A stretch of DNA of 64,000 bases from Paraburkholderia nodosa. GTDB taxonomy: Bacteria; Pseudomonadota; Gammaproteobacteria; Burkholderiales; Burkholderiaceae. The notes under the pieces were generated by a model. It ran no database searches and was not told where the DNA came from. It worked only from the letters and a program-made list of their open reading frames with translations. Positions 41,621 to 50,820 of the stretch are shown piece after piece; within the stretch, counting starts at the first letter, position 1; every line of letters starts with the position of its first letter. The stretch spans positions 186,001-250,000 of the forward strand of contig NZ_MCNV01000008.1 of the NCBI RefSeq assembly GCF_001718195.1, in the 5' to 3' direction. Both the position numbers and the translations under genes were made by a program.

Positions 41621-42669
41621 CTGGAGGCCGGGCCTTCGCCCGCGCCGGTAGGGTTGTGGGCGGCGCCGCCGCTGGCGGGCGCCGCATTCGGACCATCGGC
41701 GGCCTGGGCCGCGTCCGCGAGTGCGCGCACGATCTCGAGCGCGCCTTGCGCGATAAGGTCGTCGGCAACGCGGCGGCCGAGCGCCATGGCATCGTCGAGC
41801 GTGGATGCCGCGGTGGCCTCCTGCGCCGCGAGCACCCGGCTCGCGTCGGGCATGGCGATCGTGCCGCGCAGCGCAAGCTTGCCATCGTGCCACTGCGCGT
41901 AGGCCGCGAGCGGCACCGTGCAGCTGCCGCCCAGTGCGCGCGAAACCATGCGCTCGGCTTCGACGGCCTTCGCGGTGGCGTCGTCGTGCAACGGCGCGAG
42001 CCATGCGGCAATATCGGCGCGATCGGCGCGGATCTCGATGCCGAGCGCGCCCTGCCCCGCCGCCGGCAGGCTGTCCTCGGGCTCGATGAGCGCGCGGATA
42101 CGCGCGCCGAGGCCAAGGCGCTTCAAGCCCGCCGCCGCGAGAATGATGGCCGCGTAATCGCCGCGGTCGAGCTTGGCGAGGCGCGTGTCGAGATTGCCGC
42201 GCAACGGCTTCACGTCGAGATGCGGATAGCGCGCGCGGATCATCGACTCGCGGCGCAGGCTCGACGTGCCCACCACGCTGCCCGCCGGCAACGCGGCGAG
42301 CGAGTCGTAGTCGTTGGAGACGAACGCGTCGCGCGGGTCCTCGCGCTCCATGATGGCCGCGAGCGTGAAGCCTTCCGGAAGCTCCATCGGCACGTCCTTG
42401 AGCGAGTGCACGGCGAGATCGGCGCGGCCCTCGGCCAGCGCCTGCTCCAGTTCCTTGACGAAAAGACCCTTGCCGCCCACCTTCGAGAGCGTGCGGTCGA
42501 GAATTTGATCGCCGCGTGTCGTCATTCCAACAATTTTCACGTCGCAGGCTGGATATAATTTGTGCAGCGCAGCTTGCACATGCTCGGCCTGCCACATCGC
42601 GAGGCGGCTCTCCCGCGAAGCGATCACCAGGGTGCGGGGCATGGGCGCGGATAACGTCTCGGAGTTCAT
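41617..42669 (-). CDS. hemC: Porphobilinogen deaminase (hydroxymethylbilane synthase)
   Basis: 350 aa, somewhat longer than the usual ~310 because of an Ala/Gly-rich tail. The family motifs are VIASRESRLAMWQAEHV, KDVPMELPEGF, GTSSLRRES, PLRGNLDTRL and LPAAGQGALGIE. The dipyrromethane cofactor Cys is in LGGSCTVPLAAYA. It condenses four porphobilinogens to hydroxymethylbilane in the cytosol, handing it to the HemD domain of the next gene, with which it overlaps by four bases. It is divergent from ppc across 460 bp. Confidence 0.97.
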   Translation of the reverse strand: MNSETLSAPMPRTLVIASRESRLAMWQAEHVQAALHKLYPACDVKIVGMTTRGDQILDRTLSKVGGKGLFVKELEQALAEGRADLAVHSLKDVPMELPEGFTLAAIMEREDPRDAFVSNDYDSLAALPAGSVVGTSSLRRESMIRARYPHLDVKPLRGNLDTRLAKLDRGDYAAIILAAAGLKRLGLGARIRALIEPEDSLPAAGQGALGIEIRADRADIAAWLAPLHDDATAKAVEAERMVSRALGGSCTVPLAAYAQWHDGKLALRGTIAMPDASRVLAAQEATAASTLDDAMALGRRVADDLIAQGALEIVRALADAAQAADGPNAAPASGGAAHNPTGAGEGPASR

Positions 42670-43129
42670 GGCAAGTACATCGAATGACGGGATGAAAAGC
42701 AGGATCGGATAACAGGCAATGTTAGCACGCGCCCTTTTTACCGCCTCCCCGCTGGGACAGGCTGACAGGGCGCGGGCGGCGGCAAGGAAGAGACTCAGGC
42801 GTTGCAGCGGCGCTTACTGTACCCATCGTAGGCAAACTGGCGCGCGTCTGGCATGCGGCTGGCACAAACGCGGCCCGCGCGGCCGCGGCGCCGCTTCGGC
42901 TTGCGCTCGCCCTCGCGAGCGGCGCACTCTCCAGCAAGGCCTGCACCCGGCGCACCGCCATTGGCGAGCCGCGCCGCCTCTGCCCTATCCGCACGGCTCG
43001 CACCGGGTGGCACCTTCCGCCCTCTCCAGGTTGCACCCGCAGTACACGGCCCGGCACGCGCCGCGGTCATGCAGTTGGCAGTTCTCCGACTAACCTGCCC
43101 ATATCCTGGCAAGCCTCAAGGAAAACATC
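42670..43129. other. Divergent intergenic region between hemC and ppc
   Basis: 460 bp in which I see no gene, tRNA or convincing repeat. It must contain the promoters of the hem operon and of ppc. AAGGA (43118-43122) is the ppc ribosome site. Short open frames here are arginine-rich GC artefacts. Confidence 0.4.
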
Positions 43130-46100
43130 GTGAAGTCTTCCGGCTCGGCGCGCGCAGAGCGCCGCAACACCGCATCGCAGAACGCAACTTCGAAGGCCGC
43201 ATCGGCCGCGCCGTCCACGAAACCGGCGAAAACGACGAAGACCACGAAGACCACGAAATCCGCGACGACGAAACCGGCCGCCGAGGCTGTCAAGGCGGCG
43301 AAGAAGCCGAAGGCCGAAAAAGCGACGAAGGCCACGAAGGCGGTGAAGGCTCCGAAAACGCCCGCCGGCGCTTCGCGCAATGGTCGCGCGCGCGACGACA
43401 AGGACCAGCCGCTCTTCGAAGACATCCGCTACCTGGGCCGCCTGCTCGGCGAAGTGCTGCGCGAGCAGGAAGGCGACGCGGTATTCGACGTCGTGGAATC
43501 CATTCGTCAGACCGCCGTGCGCTTTCGCCGCGAGGACGACAGCGCCGACGCGCTCGCGCTGGAAAAGCAGTTGCGCGCGCTCTCGCCCGAGCAAACCGTG
43601 AGCGTCGTGCGCGCGTTCAGCTACTTCTCGCATCTCGCGAACATCGCTGAAGATCGCCACCGCAACCGCCGCCGCCGCATTCACGACCTCGCGGGCTCGG
43701 CGCCGCAGGCGGGCACCATCGCGCATTCGCTCGAACGTCTCGCACTGGCGGGCGCGGCCGCGACGCCGGTGCTCCAGCAGTTCTTCAACGACGCGCTGAT
43801 CGTCCCCGTGCTCACCGCGCACCCCACGGAAGTGCAGCGCAAGAGCACGCTCGACTCGCAGCACGACATCGCGCGCCTGCTCGCCGAGCGCGACCAGCCG
43901 CTCACGCATCGCGAGCTCGAGCACAACGAGTCGCTCCTGCGCGCGCGCGTGACCTCGCTCTGGCAAACGCGCATGCTGCGCGAGTCGCGCCTGACCGTGG
44001 GCGACGAAATCGAGAACGCGCTTTCGTATTACCACACGACCTTCCTCACCGAGATCCCGGCGCTTTACAGCGAGATCGAAACGCAGCTAAAGGAGCACGG
44101 CCTTTCGGCGCGCCTGCCCGCGTTCTTCCAGATGGGCAGCTGGATCGGCGGCGACCGCGACGGCAACCCGAACGTCACGGCCGCCACGCTCGAAGAAGCG
44201 AGCGAGCGCCAGGCGCAGGTGATCCTGCAGCATTACCTCGACGAAGTGCACCGACTCGGCGCCGAGCTTTCGGTGTCGAACCTGCTCGCGGGCGCAAGCG
44301 AAGAACTGAAGGCGCTCGCCGAAGCCTCGCCCGACCAGTCGCCGCACCGAGTGGACGAGCCGTATCGCCGCGCGCTGATCGGCGTATATACGCGCCTCGC
44401 CGCGAGCGCGCGCGTGCGTCTGGGCGAAGGCGTGGTGGCCGTGCGCAGCGCGGGCCGCAACGCCGCGCCCGTGCGCGCCAAGCCCTATGCCGATGCCGAC
44501 GAGTTCTCGCGCGACCTGCATATCCTGATGGATTCGCTCGCCGAGCATCACGGCGCGTCGCTCGCCACCACGCGGCTTGCGCCGCTCATGCGCGCCGTCG
44601 ACGTGTTCGGCTTCCATCTCGCCTCGATCGATCTGCGCCAGAGTTCGGACATCCACGAAGCCGTGATTACGGAGCTGCTCGCGCGCGCCGGTGTCGAAGC
44701 CGACTACGCGGCGCTTTCCGAAGAAGACAAGCAGATCGTGCTGCTCGCGCAGCTCGCCGATCCGCGCACGCTGCGCTCGCCGTACCTCGACTATTCCGAG
44801 CTCGTGAAAAGCGAGCTGGGCGTACTGGAAATGGCGCGCGTGACGCGCGAGAAGTTCGGCGCGCGCGCCGTGCGCAACTACATCATCTCGCACACCGAAA
44901 CGGTTTCCGACCTGCTCGAAGTGATGCTGCTGCAGAAGGAAACCGGCCTCATGAGCGGGCGCCTCGGCCACGCGGAAGACCCCGCGAAGGCCGCGCTGAT
45001 GGTGATCCCCCTTTTCGAGACGATTCCCGACTTGCGCCACGCGCCGGGCATCATGCGCGACCTGCTCGCGCTGCCCGGCATCGACGCCATCGTCGAGCAC
45101 CAGGGCAACGAGCAGGAAATCATGCTCGGCTACTCGGACAGCAACAAGGACGGCGGCTTCCTCACCTCGAACTGGGAGCTGTACCGTGCGGAACTGGCGC
45201 TCGTCGCGCTATACAAGCAGCGCGGCATCACGCTGCGTCTGTTCCACGGCCGCGGCGGCACGGTGGGCCGCGGCGGCGGCCCGACCTACAACGCGATCCT
45301 CTCGCAGCCGCCGGGCACGGTCGAAGGCCAGATCCGCCTGACCGAGCAGGGCGAAGTCATCGCGAGCAAGTTCGGCAATCCGGAGATCGGCCGCCGCAAC
45401 CTCGAAACGGTGATCGCCGCGACGCTCGAAGCGACGCTGCTGCCGATGGGCGGGGCGAGCAACGCGCCCGACCAGCTGCCCGCGTTCGAGCAGACGATGC
45501 AGTCGCTCTCCGACGCCGCGATGGCCGCGTACCGCTCGCTCGTCTACGAGACGCCCGGCTTCACCGACTACTTCTTCGCCTCCACGCCGATCACGGAAAT
45601 CGCCGAGCTGAACATCGGCAGCCGCCCGGCCTCGCGCAAGCTGCAGGACCCGAAGAACCGCAAGATCGACGATCTGCGCGCGATTCCGTGGGGCTTCTCG
45701 TGGGGCCAGTGCCGCCTGCTGCTCACGGGCTGGTACGGCTTTGGCAGCGCGGTGGCCTCGTATCTCGACGATGCGGGCAGCGACGCCGAGCGCGCGCGCC
45801 GTCTCGCGATGTTCAAGAAGATGTACAAGACCTGGCCGTTCTTCTCGAACCTGCTCTCGAACATGGACATGACGCTCGCGAAGACCGACCTCGCGGTGGC
45901 CTCGCGCTACGCGCAACTCGTCGCGGACAAGAAGCTGCGCAAGCTCGTATTCGAGCGCATCGTGGCCGAATGGGAGCGCACGACGAAGGTGCTCGGTGAG
46001 ATCACGGGCGCCCCCGGACGACTCGCCGACAACCCGCTGCTCGCGCGTTCGATCAAGAACCGCTTCCCGTATCTCGATCCGTTGAATCACTTGCAGGTGG

Positions 46101-46204
46101 AGCTGATCAAGCGCTATCGCGCCGGCGACCCGAGCCCGCGCGTGCGGCGCGGTATTCATCTGACGATCAACGGGATTGCGGCGGGGCTGCGCAATACGGG
46201 TTGA
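43130..46204 (+). CDS. ppc: Phosphoenolpyruvate carboxylase with lysine-rich N-terminal tail
   Basis: 1024 aa. The start is GTG 43130 after AAGGA. Residues 1 to about 90 form a low-complexity Lys/Ala/Thr tail (KTTKTTKTTKSATTKPAAEA) resembling histone H1-like tails. The enzyme proper begins at PLFEDIRYLGRLLGEVL and carries the catalytic His in VLTAHPTEVQRKS and the active-site loop LFHGRGGTVGRGGG. GYSDSNKDGGF and the C-terminal LTINGIAAGLRNTG are also present. It carboxylates PEP to oxaloacetate to refill the TCA cycle. Such tails occur in related Burkholderiaceae enzymes. A strong terminator follows. Confidence 0.96.
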   Translation: MKSSGSARAERRNTASQNATSKAASAAPSTKPAKTTKTTKTTKSATTKPAAEAVKAAKKPKAEKATKATKAVKAPKTPAGASRNGRARDDKDQPLFEDIRYLGRLLGEVLREQEGDAVFDVVESIRQTAVRFRREDDSADALALEKQLRALSPEQTVSVVRAFSYFSHLANIAEDRHRNRRRRIHDLAGSAPQAGTIAHSLERLALAGAAATPVLQQFFNDALIVPVLTAHPTEVQRKSTLDSQHDIARLLAERDQPLTHRELEHNESLLRARVTSLWQTRMLRESRLTVGDEIENALSYYHTTFLTEIPALYSEIETQLKEHGLSARLPAFFQMGSWIGGDRDGNPNVTAATLEEASERQAQVILQHYLDEVHRLGAELSVSNLLAGASEELKALAEASPDQSPHRVDEPYRRALIGVYTRLAASARVRLGEGVVAVRSAGRNAAPVRAKPYADADEFSRDLHILMDSLAEHHGASLATTRLAPLMRAVDVFGFHLASIDLRQSSDIHEAVITELLARAGVEADYAALSEEDKQIVLLAQLADPRTLRSPYLDYSELVKSELGVLEMARVTREKFGARAVRNYIISHTETVSDLLEVMLLQKETGLMSGRLGHAEDPAKAALMVIPLFETIPDLRHAPGIMRDLLALPGIDAIVEHQGNEQEIMLGYSDSNKDGGFLTSNWELYRAELALVALYKQRGITLRLFHGRGGTVGRGGGPTYNAILSQPPGTVEGQIRLTEQGEVIASKFGNPEIGRRNLETVIAATLEATLLPMGGASNAPDQLPAFEQTMQSLSDAAMAAYRSLVYETPGFTDYFFASTPITEIAELNIGSRPASRKLQDPKNRKIDDLRAIPWGFSWGQCRLLLTGWYGFGSAVASYLDDAGSDAERARRLAMFKKMYKTWPFFSNLLSNMDMTLAKTDLAVASRYAQLVADKKLRKLVFERIVAEWERTTKVLGEITGAPGRLADNPLLARSIKNRFPYLDPLNHLQVELIKRYRAGDPSPRVRRGIHLTINGIAAGLRNTG

Positions 46205-46227
46205 GCGTTCGCGCTGTGCTCCGGTGC

Positions 46228-46266
46228 AAACGGCGTCGTGCCCTCGCGGTCACGACGCCGTTTTTT
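46228..46266 (+). terminator. Rho-independent terminator of ppc
   Basis: CGGCGTCGTG (46231-46240) pairs with CACGACGCCG (46251-46260), preceded by AAA and followed by six T residues. It lies between convergent genes and may act weakly in the other direction. Confidence 0.92.
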
Positions 46267-46283
46267 ATTGCCTCAGGCGAACT

Positions 46284-47048
46284 TCAATCGCGCCGCGTCG
46301 CGTCGATCATCAGTGCATCGAGCTTGAACGACATATCGCTCTGCACATCGAAGTATTGGCGCACTTCATCGGGCGCGCGCTCCCACATCGAGCGGATCGC
46401 CGTCACGCGCTCCGGCGGCGTGCGCATGCGCGCGACCCACGAATCGAAGTCGAGCGCGATGCGCCACCGCTCGCTCACCTTCGCGTCGAAGCCGGCGGCG
46501 TCGAGCATCGCGATCCACTCGTCGGCGCGGTAGTCGCGAATGTGCGACGCATCGCGCAACAGTTCGATCGCCTGAATATGCGTGTCGTAAAGCGGATCGT
46601 CGATGCCCGCGATGTCGATGAACTTCAGCCGTCCGCCCGGCTTGAGTACGCGGTGCACTTCGGCAAGCGCGCGCGGCACGTCGCGCCAGTGGTGCGCGCT
46701 CATGCGGCTCACGGCCCAGTTGAAGCTCGCGTCGGCGAACGGCAGCGTTTCCGCCGCGCCCTGCTGCGTGCGCACGGTCGTCAAGCCGCGCTCCTTCGCG
46801 GCGGCTTCGACCGTGGCGAGCATCTGCGGAGCGATGTCGTAGGCCACGACTTCGCGCACGTGCGGCGCCACGGCGAAGCTCGCGTGGCCCGCGCCGCAGC
46901 CCATGTCCAGCACCGTCGCATTGCCGCAGGTGGCCGCGAAGGTCGCGGCGAGGTTCTCCAGATCCGCGCCGCTCGCGTGGACCTGGCTCGTGAGGTAGGC
47001 GGCGGCGGTCGAGCCGAACGCGTCGGCGACCTGATCGTGATGCTTCAT
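46284..47048 (-). CDS. Class I SAM-dependent methyltransferase (UbiE-like)
   Basis: 254 aa. AAGGAG six bases before ATG 47048 (MKHHDQVADAFGSTAAAYL) fixes the start. SAM-binding motif I is VLDMGCGAGHASFAVA, the acidic end of strand 2 is in VVAYDIAP, and motif II is AETLPFADASFNWAVSRMSAHHW. RVLKPGGRLKFIDIAG is also present. These place it in the methyltransferase 11/UbiE group. The substrate is unknown. It is divergent from an MmyB-like regulator, with a palindromic operator between, so it is a likely target of that regulator. Confidence 0.92.
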   Translation of the reverse strand: MKHHDQVADAFGSTAAAYLTSQVHASGADLENLAATFAATCGNATVLDMGCGAGHASFAVAPHVREVVAYDIAPQMLATVEAAAKERGLTTVRTQQGAAETLPFADASFNWAVSRMSAHHWRDVPRALAEVHRVLKPGGRLKFIDIAGIDDPLYDTHIQAIELLRDASHIRDYRADEWIAMLDAAGFDAKVSERWRIALDFDSWVARMRTPPERVTAIRSMWERAPDEVRQYFDVQSDMSFKLDALMIDATRRD

Positions 47049-47190
47049 CGCATGCTCCTTTTGCGGGTTCTTATGCGGTGCTTTATGTGGGGCGCGAAGC
47101 GGCGAGCGCCGCGCGCCGAGGGTTCTGCAATCTCCGGGCTGGCTGACGTGGCGGCCCGTCGCCGCGTCAAACGCTACAATAGAGTCCGTT

Positions 47191-47204
47191 TTGTACCAGT
47201 ACAA
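47191..47204. promoter_or_regulatory. Palindromic operator candidate between methyltransferase and regulator genes
   Basis: TTGTACCAGTACAA has perfect 6-bp half-sites TTGTAC/GTACAA with a 2-base centre. It is 45 bp before the regulator start and about 143 bp before the methyltransferase start. It fits a dimeric helix-turn-helix repressor. Confidence 0.6.
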
Positions 47205-47248
47205 GTTAAGCGATTATTCTGGTATCGCTGCCACTAGCCCCACGCCCA

Positions 47249-48079
47249 ATGAGCCTCGATACGCCCTCCCCGGCTTCACCCGCCGCCGCCGGCAAAACCC
47301 TCGACGCAACGCCCGCCCGCGCGCTGGGCGAATTCGTCCGCGCCCATCGCGAGCGTCTTTCGCCCGCGGAGGTCGGCCTGCCGCCCGGCCCGCGCCGCCG
47401 CACGCCTGGCCTGCGCCGCGAGGAAGTCGCACAGCTGTGCGGCGTGAGCCCGACCTGGTACACGTGGATCGAGCAGGGCCGCCCCGTTTCGGCTTCGGCG
47501 GACGCGCTCGCGCGCATCGCCGTCGCACTGCGGCTCTCGCGCGCCGAGCGCGCCTATCTGTTCGAGCTGGCCGCGCAGCGCGACCCCGCCGAGCCCGATC
47601 CGGCCACCGCCGCGGACGCGCCCGCCACGCTGCTGCAAACGGTGAAGCTCGTGGACGCCCCCGCGTACGTGCTCGACCGCCAGTGGACGGCGCTCGCCTG
47701 GAACGCGCATGCGGCGGACCTCTTCACGGGCTGGCTCGACGGCGAGCACGACCGCAACCTGCTGCGCTTCACGTTCACCGAGCCGCTCGGGCACGAGCTG
47801 ATCGTGGACTGGGAAACGCGCGCGCGGCGCCTGGCCGCCGAGTTCCGCGCCGACTCCATCCGCCACCTCAACGACGCGCCCACGCGCGCGCTGATCGACT
47901 CGCTGATCGCCGCGAGCGACGACTTCGCGCGCTTCTGGGCCTCGCAGGACGTGTTCGAGCGCGAGGGCGGCCGGCGCGAGTTCAACCATCCGCGCCACGG
48001 CCGCATCGCCTGCGACCAGATCACCTTCAAGCCCGCGCATCGCGAAGATCTCAAGCTCGTGGTGCTGGTGCGGCTCTGA
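47249..48079 (+). CDS. XRE-type regulator with MmyB-like ligand-binding domain
   Basis: 276 aa. The N-terminal helix-turn-helix (about 24-105) contains the stretch RRRTPGLRREEVAQLCGVSP and TWYTWIEQGR, diagnostic of the MmyB/MLTR group. The C-terminal PAS-like MLTR ligand-binding domain is at about 120-270 (VLDRQWTALAWNAHAADLF; LLRFTF; DFARFWASQDV; FNHPRHGRI). Members often repress a divergent oxidoreductase or methyltransferase and bind small hydrophobic ligands. The adjacent divergent methyltransferase and palindrome fit that arrangement. Confidence 0.93.
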   Translation: MSLDTPSPASPAAAGKTLDATPARALGEFVRAHRERLSPAEVGLPPGPRRRTPGLRREEVAQLCGVSPTWYTWIEQGRPVSASADALARIAVALRLSRAERAYLFELAAQRDPAEPDPATAADAPATLLQTVKLVDAPAYVLDRQWTALAWNAHAADLFTGWLDGEHDRNLLRFTFTEPLGHELIVDWETRARRLAAEFRADSIRHLNDAPTRALIDSLIAASDDFARFWASQDVFEREGGRREFNHPRHGRIACDQITFKPAHREDLKLVVLVRL

Positions 48080-48218
48080 GCGGCGCGGGCCGCCTGGCGG
48101 CGTTGCGGCAGACCGCCAATGTTAAAATCGTGATCTTTCCCGCCGTGCTTGACGCAATGCAGCGCAATGCGCCGCGCGGCACGCCTTCTCACCGCTTGCT
48201 CGTTCACGCCCCATCACC

Positions 48219-49625
48219 ATGACGTCCCAACTGCACAAAAAAGGCGAAGCCTGGTCGGCTCGCTTCTCCGAACCCATGTCGGAGCTGGTCAAGCGCTACA
48301 CGTCGTCGGTCTTCTTCGACAAGCGCCTCGCGCTCGTCGATATCGAGGGCTCGCTCGCACACGCGTCGATGCTGGCCGCGCAGAAGATCATCTCCGCCGA
48401 CGACCTCGCCGCCATCGAGGGCGGCATGGCGAAGATCAAGGGCGAGATCGAGCGCGGCGAATTCGAATGGCTGCTCGACCTCGAAGACGTGCACCTGAAC
48501 ATCGAAGCGCGCCTGACCGCCCTGATCGGCGATGCGGGCAAGCGGCTGCACACGGGCCGCTCGCGCAACGACCAGGTCGCGACCGACATCCGCCTCTGGC
48601 TGCGCGGCGAGATCGACCGCATCGGCGGCCTGCTCGGCGACCTGCGCGGCGCGCTGCTCGACCTGGCCGAACAGCACTCGGGCACGATCATGCCGGGCTT
48701 CACGCACCTGCAAGTGGCGCAGCCGGTCACCTTCGGCCATCACCTGCTCGCCTATGTGGAAATGTTCACGCGGGACGCCGAGCGCATGGTGGACTGCCGC
48801 AAGCGCGTGAACCGTCTGCCGCTCGGTGCGGCGGCGCTCGCGGGCACGAGCTTTTCCGTAGACCGCTTCGCCGTGGCGAAGACGCTGGGCTTCGACGGCA
48901 TCTGCGCAAACTCGCTCGACGCCGTGTCCGACCGCGACTTCGCCATCGAATTCACGGCGGCGGCCGCGCTGGTGATGACGCACGTCTCGCGCTTCTCGGA
49001 AGAGCTGGTGCTGTGGATGAGCCCGCGCGTGGGCTTCATCGATCTGGCCGACCGCTTCTGCACGGGCTCGTCGATCATGCCGCAAAAGAAGAACCCGGAC
49101 GTGCCGGAACTCGCGCGCGGCAAGACCGGCCGCGTCAACGGCCATCTCATGGCGCTCCTCACGCTCATGAAGGGCCAGCCGCTCGCCTACAACAAGGACA
49201 ACCAGGAAGACAAGGAGCCGCTGTTCGACACGGTCGATACCGTGGCAGACACGCTGCGCATCTTCGCGGAGATGGTCGCGGGCATCACGGTCAAGGAGCA
49301 GGCGATGCGCGCGGCGGCGCTGCAGGGCTTCTCCACGGCCACGGATCTGGCCGACTACCTCGTCAAGAAGGGCCTGCCGTTCCGCGACGCGCACGAAGCC
49401 GTGGCGCACGCGGTGCGGATCTGCGTGGACCGCAACTGCGATCTGGCCGACCTCACGCTCGACGAGATGCGCCGCGAACTGCCGGCCGTGTCGAACCTGC
49501 TGGCCGAAGACGTGTTCGCAGTGCTGACGCTCGAAGGCTCGGTCTCGGCGCGCAACCATCCGGGCGGCACCGCGCCCGAGCAGGTGCGTGCGGCCATCGC
49601 GGCGGCGCGCGCGGCGCTCAAGTAA
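48219..49625 (+). CDS. argH: Argininosuccinate lyase
   Basis: 468 aa, typical length. The fumarase/aspartase superfamily signature GSSIMPQKKNPDVPEL carries the catalytic Ser loop. Other family segments are HTGRSRNDQVATD, TIMPGFTHLQVAQPVTFGHH and NRLPLGAAALAGTSF. It cleaves argininosuccinate to arginine and fumarate, the last step of arginine synthesis. It is a single gene, as is common in betaproteobacteria. A 16-bp hairpin follows. Confidence 0.97.
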   Translation: MTSQLHKKGEAWSARFSEPMSELVKRYTSSVFFDKRLALVDIEGSLAHASMLAAQKIISADDLAAIEGGMAKIKGEIERGEFEWLLDLEDVHLNIEARLTALIGDAGKRLHTGRSRNDQVATDIRLWLRGEIDRIGGLLGDLRGALLDLAEQHSGTIMPGFTHLQVAQPVTFGHHLLAYVEMFTRDAERMVDCRKRVNRLPLGAAALAGTSFSVDRFAVAKTLGFDGICANSLDAVSDRDFAIEFTAAAALVMTHVSRFSEELVLWMSPRVGFIDLADRFCTGSSIMPQKKNPDVPELARGKTGRVNGHLMALLTLMKGQPLAYNKDNQEDKEPLFDTVDTVADTLRIFAEMVAGITVKEQAMRAAALQGFSTATDLADYLVKKGLPFRDAHEAVAHAVRICVDRNCDLADLTLDEMRRELPAVSNLLAEDVFAVLTLEGSVSARNHPGGTAPEQVRAAIAAARAALK

Positions 49626-49666
49626 GCGCAGCGCAACGGGCGGAAAACGCCCGCACTCTAAAGCCC

Positions 49667-49712
49667 AACCGGGCGCGCGACGGACAACGTCGCGCGCCCG
49701 GTTTGCTTTTGG
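49667..49712 (+). terminator. Strong hairpin terminator of argH
   Basis: AACCGGGCGCGCGACG (49667-49682) pairs with CGTCGCGCGCCCGGTT (49688-49703), a 16-bp perfect stem with a 5-base loop, followed by TTGCTTTT. Confidence 0.85.
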
Positions 49713-49880
49713 GCGGCGCACAAGGTGACCATGCCCATGAGGACACACATGACAGCGCGCTGTACCCGCAGCAAAATGCCGGAAGTGTGCGCCCGGCAGC
49801 CGCGCGTCATGGCCTACGATCCCGCGCCATACTGACGACTTGCTCCGTCAGGTTTCGTCTTCGCCCCCAACACCTGCCCC

Positions 49881-50810
49881 ATGATCGTCCGCCCTCACCT
49901 CCACTGGTTCCGCATGCTGCTCGCGTGGCGCGGCTCCGTGCTGCCGCAACTTCTGCCGCGCCTTTTCATCGTGCTGGTACTGTCGATCATCGCAGTGGCC
50001 GCGCACGATCACATCCTCAAGCTCACGGTCAACCTGAGCACCGTGCCGTTCTCGCTGATCGGTATTGCGCTCGCGGTGTTTCTCGGCTTTCGCAACAGCG
50101 CGAGCTACGACCGGTACTGGGAAGGCCGCAAGCTCTGGGGGCAAATGCTCAATGAGACGCGCTCGCTGGTGCGCCAGGCGCTGACGCTCCCGCGCAGCGG
50201 CGACGAAACCGCCACGCGCGAGCGGGCCCGCGAACTCACGAGTCTGCTCGCTGCGCTGCCGCATGCGCTGCGCCATCAACTGCGCAACACCGACCCGCGC
50301 GCCGATCTCGAGTCGCGCCTGGCGCCCGCGCTGTTCGCGCGCGTGATGGCGGCGCGCTACCGCCCGGCCACGCTCCTGCTGTGCGCTTCGGAATGGGTCC
50401 AGCGCGAGACGCGCGAAGGCCGCCTCGACGGCTACGCGGTGCTCGCGTTCGAACATAATCTCAATGGCATTTCGGATGTGATCGGCGGGTGCGAGCGCAT
50501 CGTCTCCACGCCGCTGCCGTTCGCCTATACGGTGATGATTCATCGCACCGTGTACTTCTTCTGCGCGATGCTGCCGTTCGGCCTCGTCGACAGCATCGGC
50601 GGTTTGACGCCGATCTTCGCCGTGTTCGTGGCCTACGCGTTCATGGCCCACGAGGCGATCGCCTCGCAGCTCGAAGACCCGTTCGGCACCGAAGACAACG
50701 ACCTCGCGCTCAACCTGATGTCGACCGGCATCGAGGTCGCGTTGCACGACCTGATGGGCGAGCCGACTGCGCTGCCGGCGCGCGCGCCGGAGCAGTTCAT
50801 CCTCGACTGA
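49881..50810 (+). CDS. Bestrophin family (YneE/UPF0187) membrane protein
   Basis: 309 aa. The family start is visible (MIVRPHLHWFRMLLAWRGSV), followed by a helix pair (about 25-45 and 50-70), the signature FLGFRNSASYDRYWEGRKLWG, and later membrane helices around 205-250. Bacterial bestrophin homologues form pentameric channels, cation- or anion-selective depending on the member. It converges on the LprI-like gene with only 10 bp between. Confidence 0.93.
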   Translation: MIVRPHLHWFRMLLAWRGSVLPQLLPRLFIVLVLSIIAVAAHDHILKLTVNLSTVPFSLIGIALAVFLGFRNSASYDRYWEGRKLWGQMLNETRSLVRQALTLPRSGDETATRERARELTSLLAALPHALRHQLRNTDPRADLESRLAPALFARVMAARYRPATLLLCASEWVQRETREGRLDGYAVLAFEHNLNGISDVIGGCERIVSTPLPFAYTVMIHRTVYFFCAMLPFGLVDSIGGLTPIFAVFVAYAFMAHEAIASQLEDPFGTEDNDLALNLMSTGIEVALHDLMGEPTALPARAPEQFILD

Positions 50811-50820
50811 AGGCGCAGCC

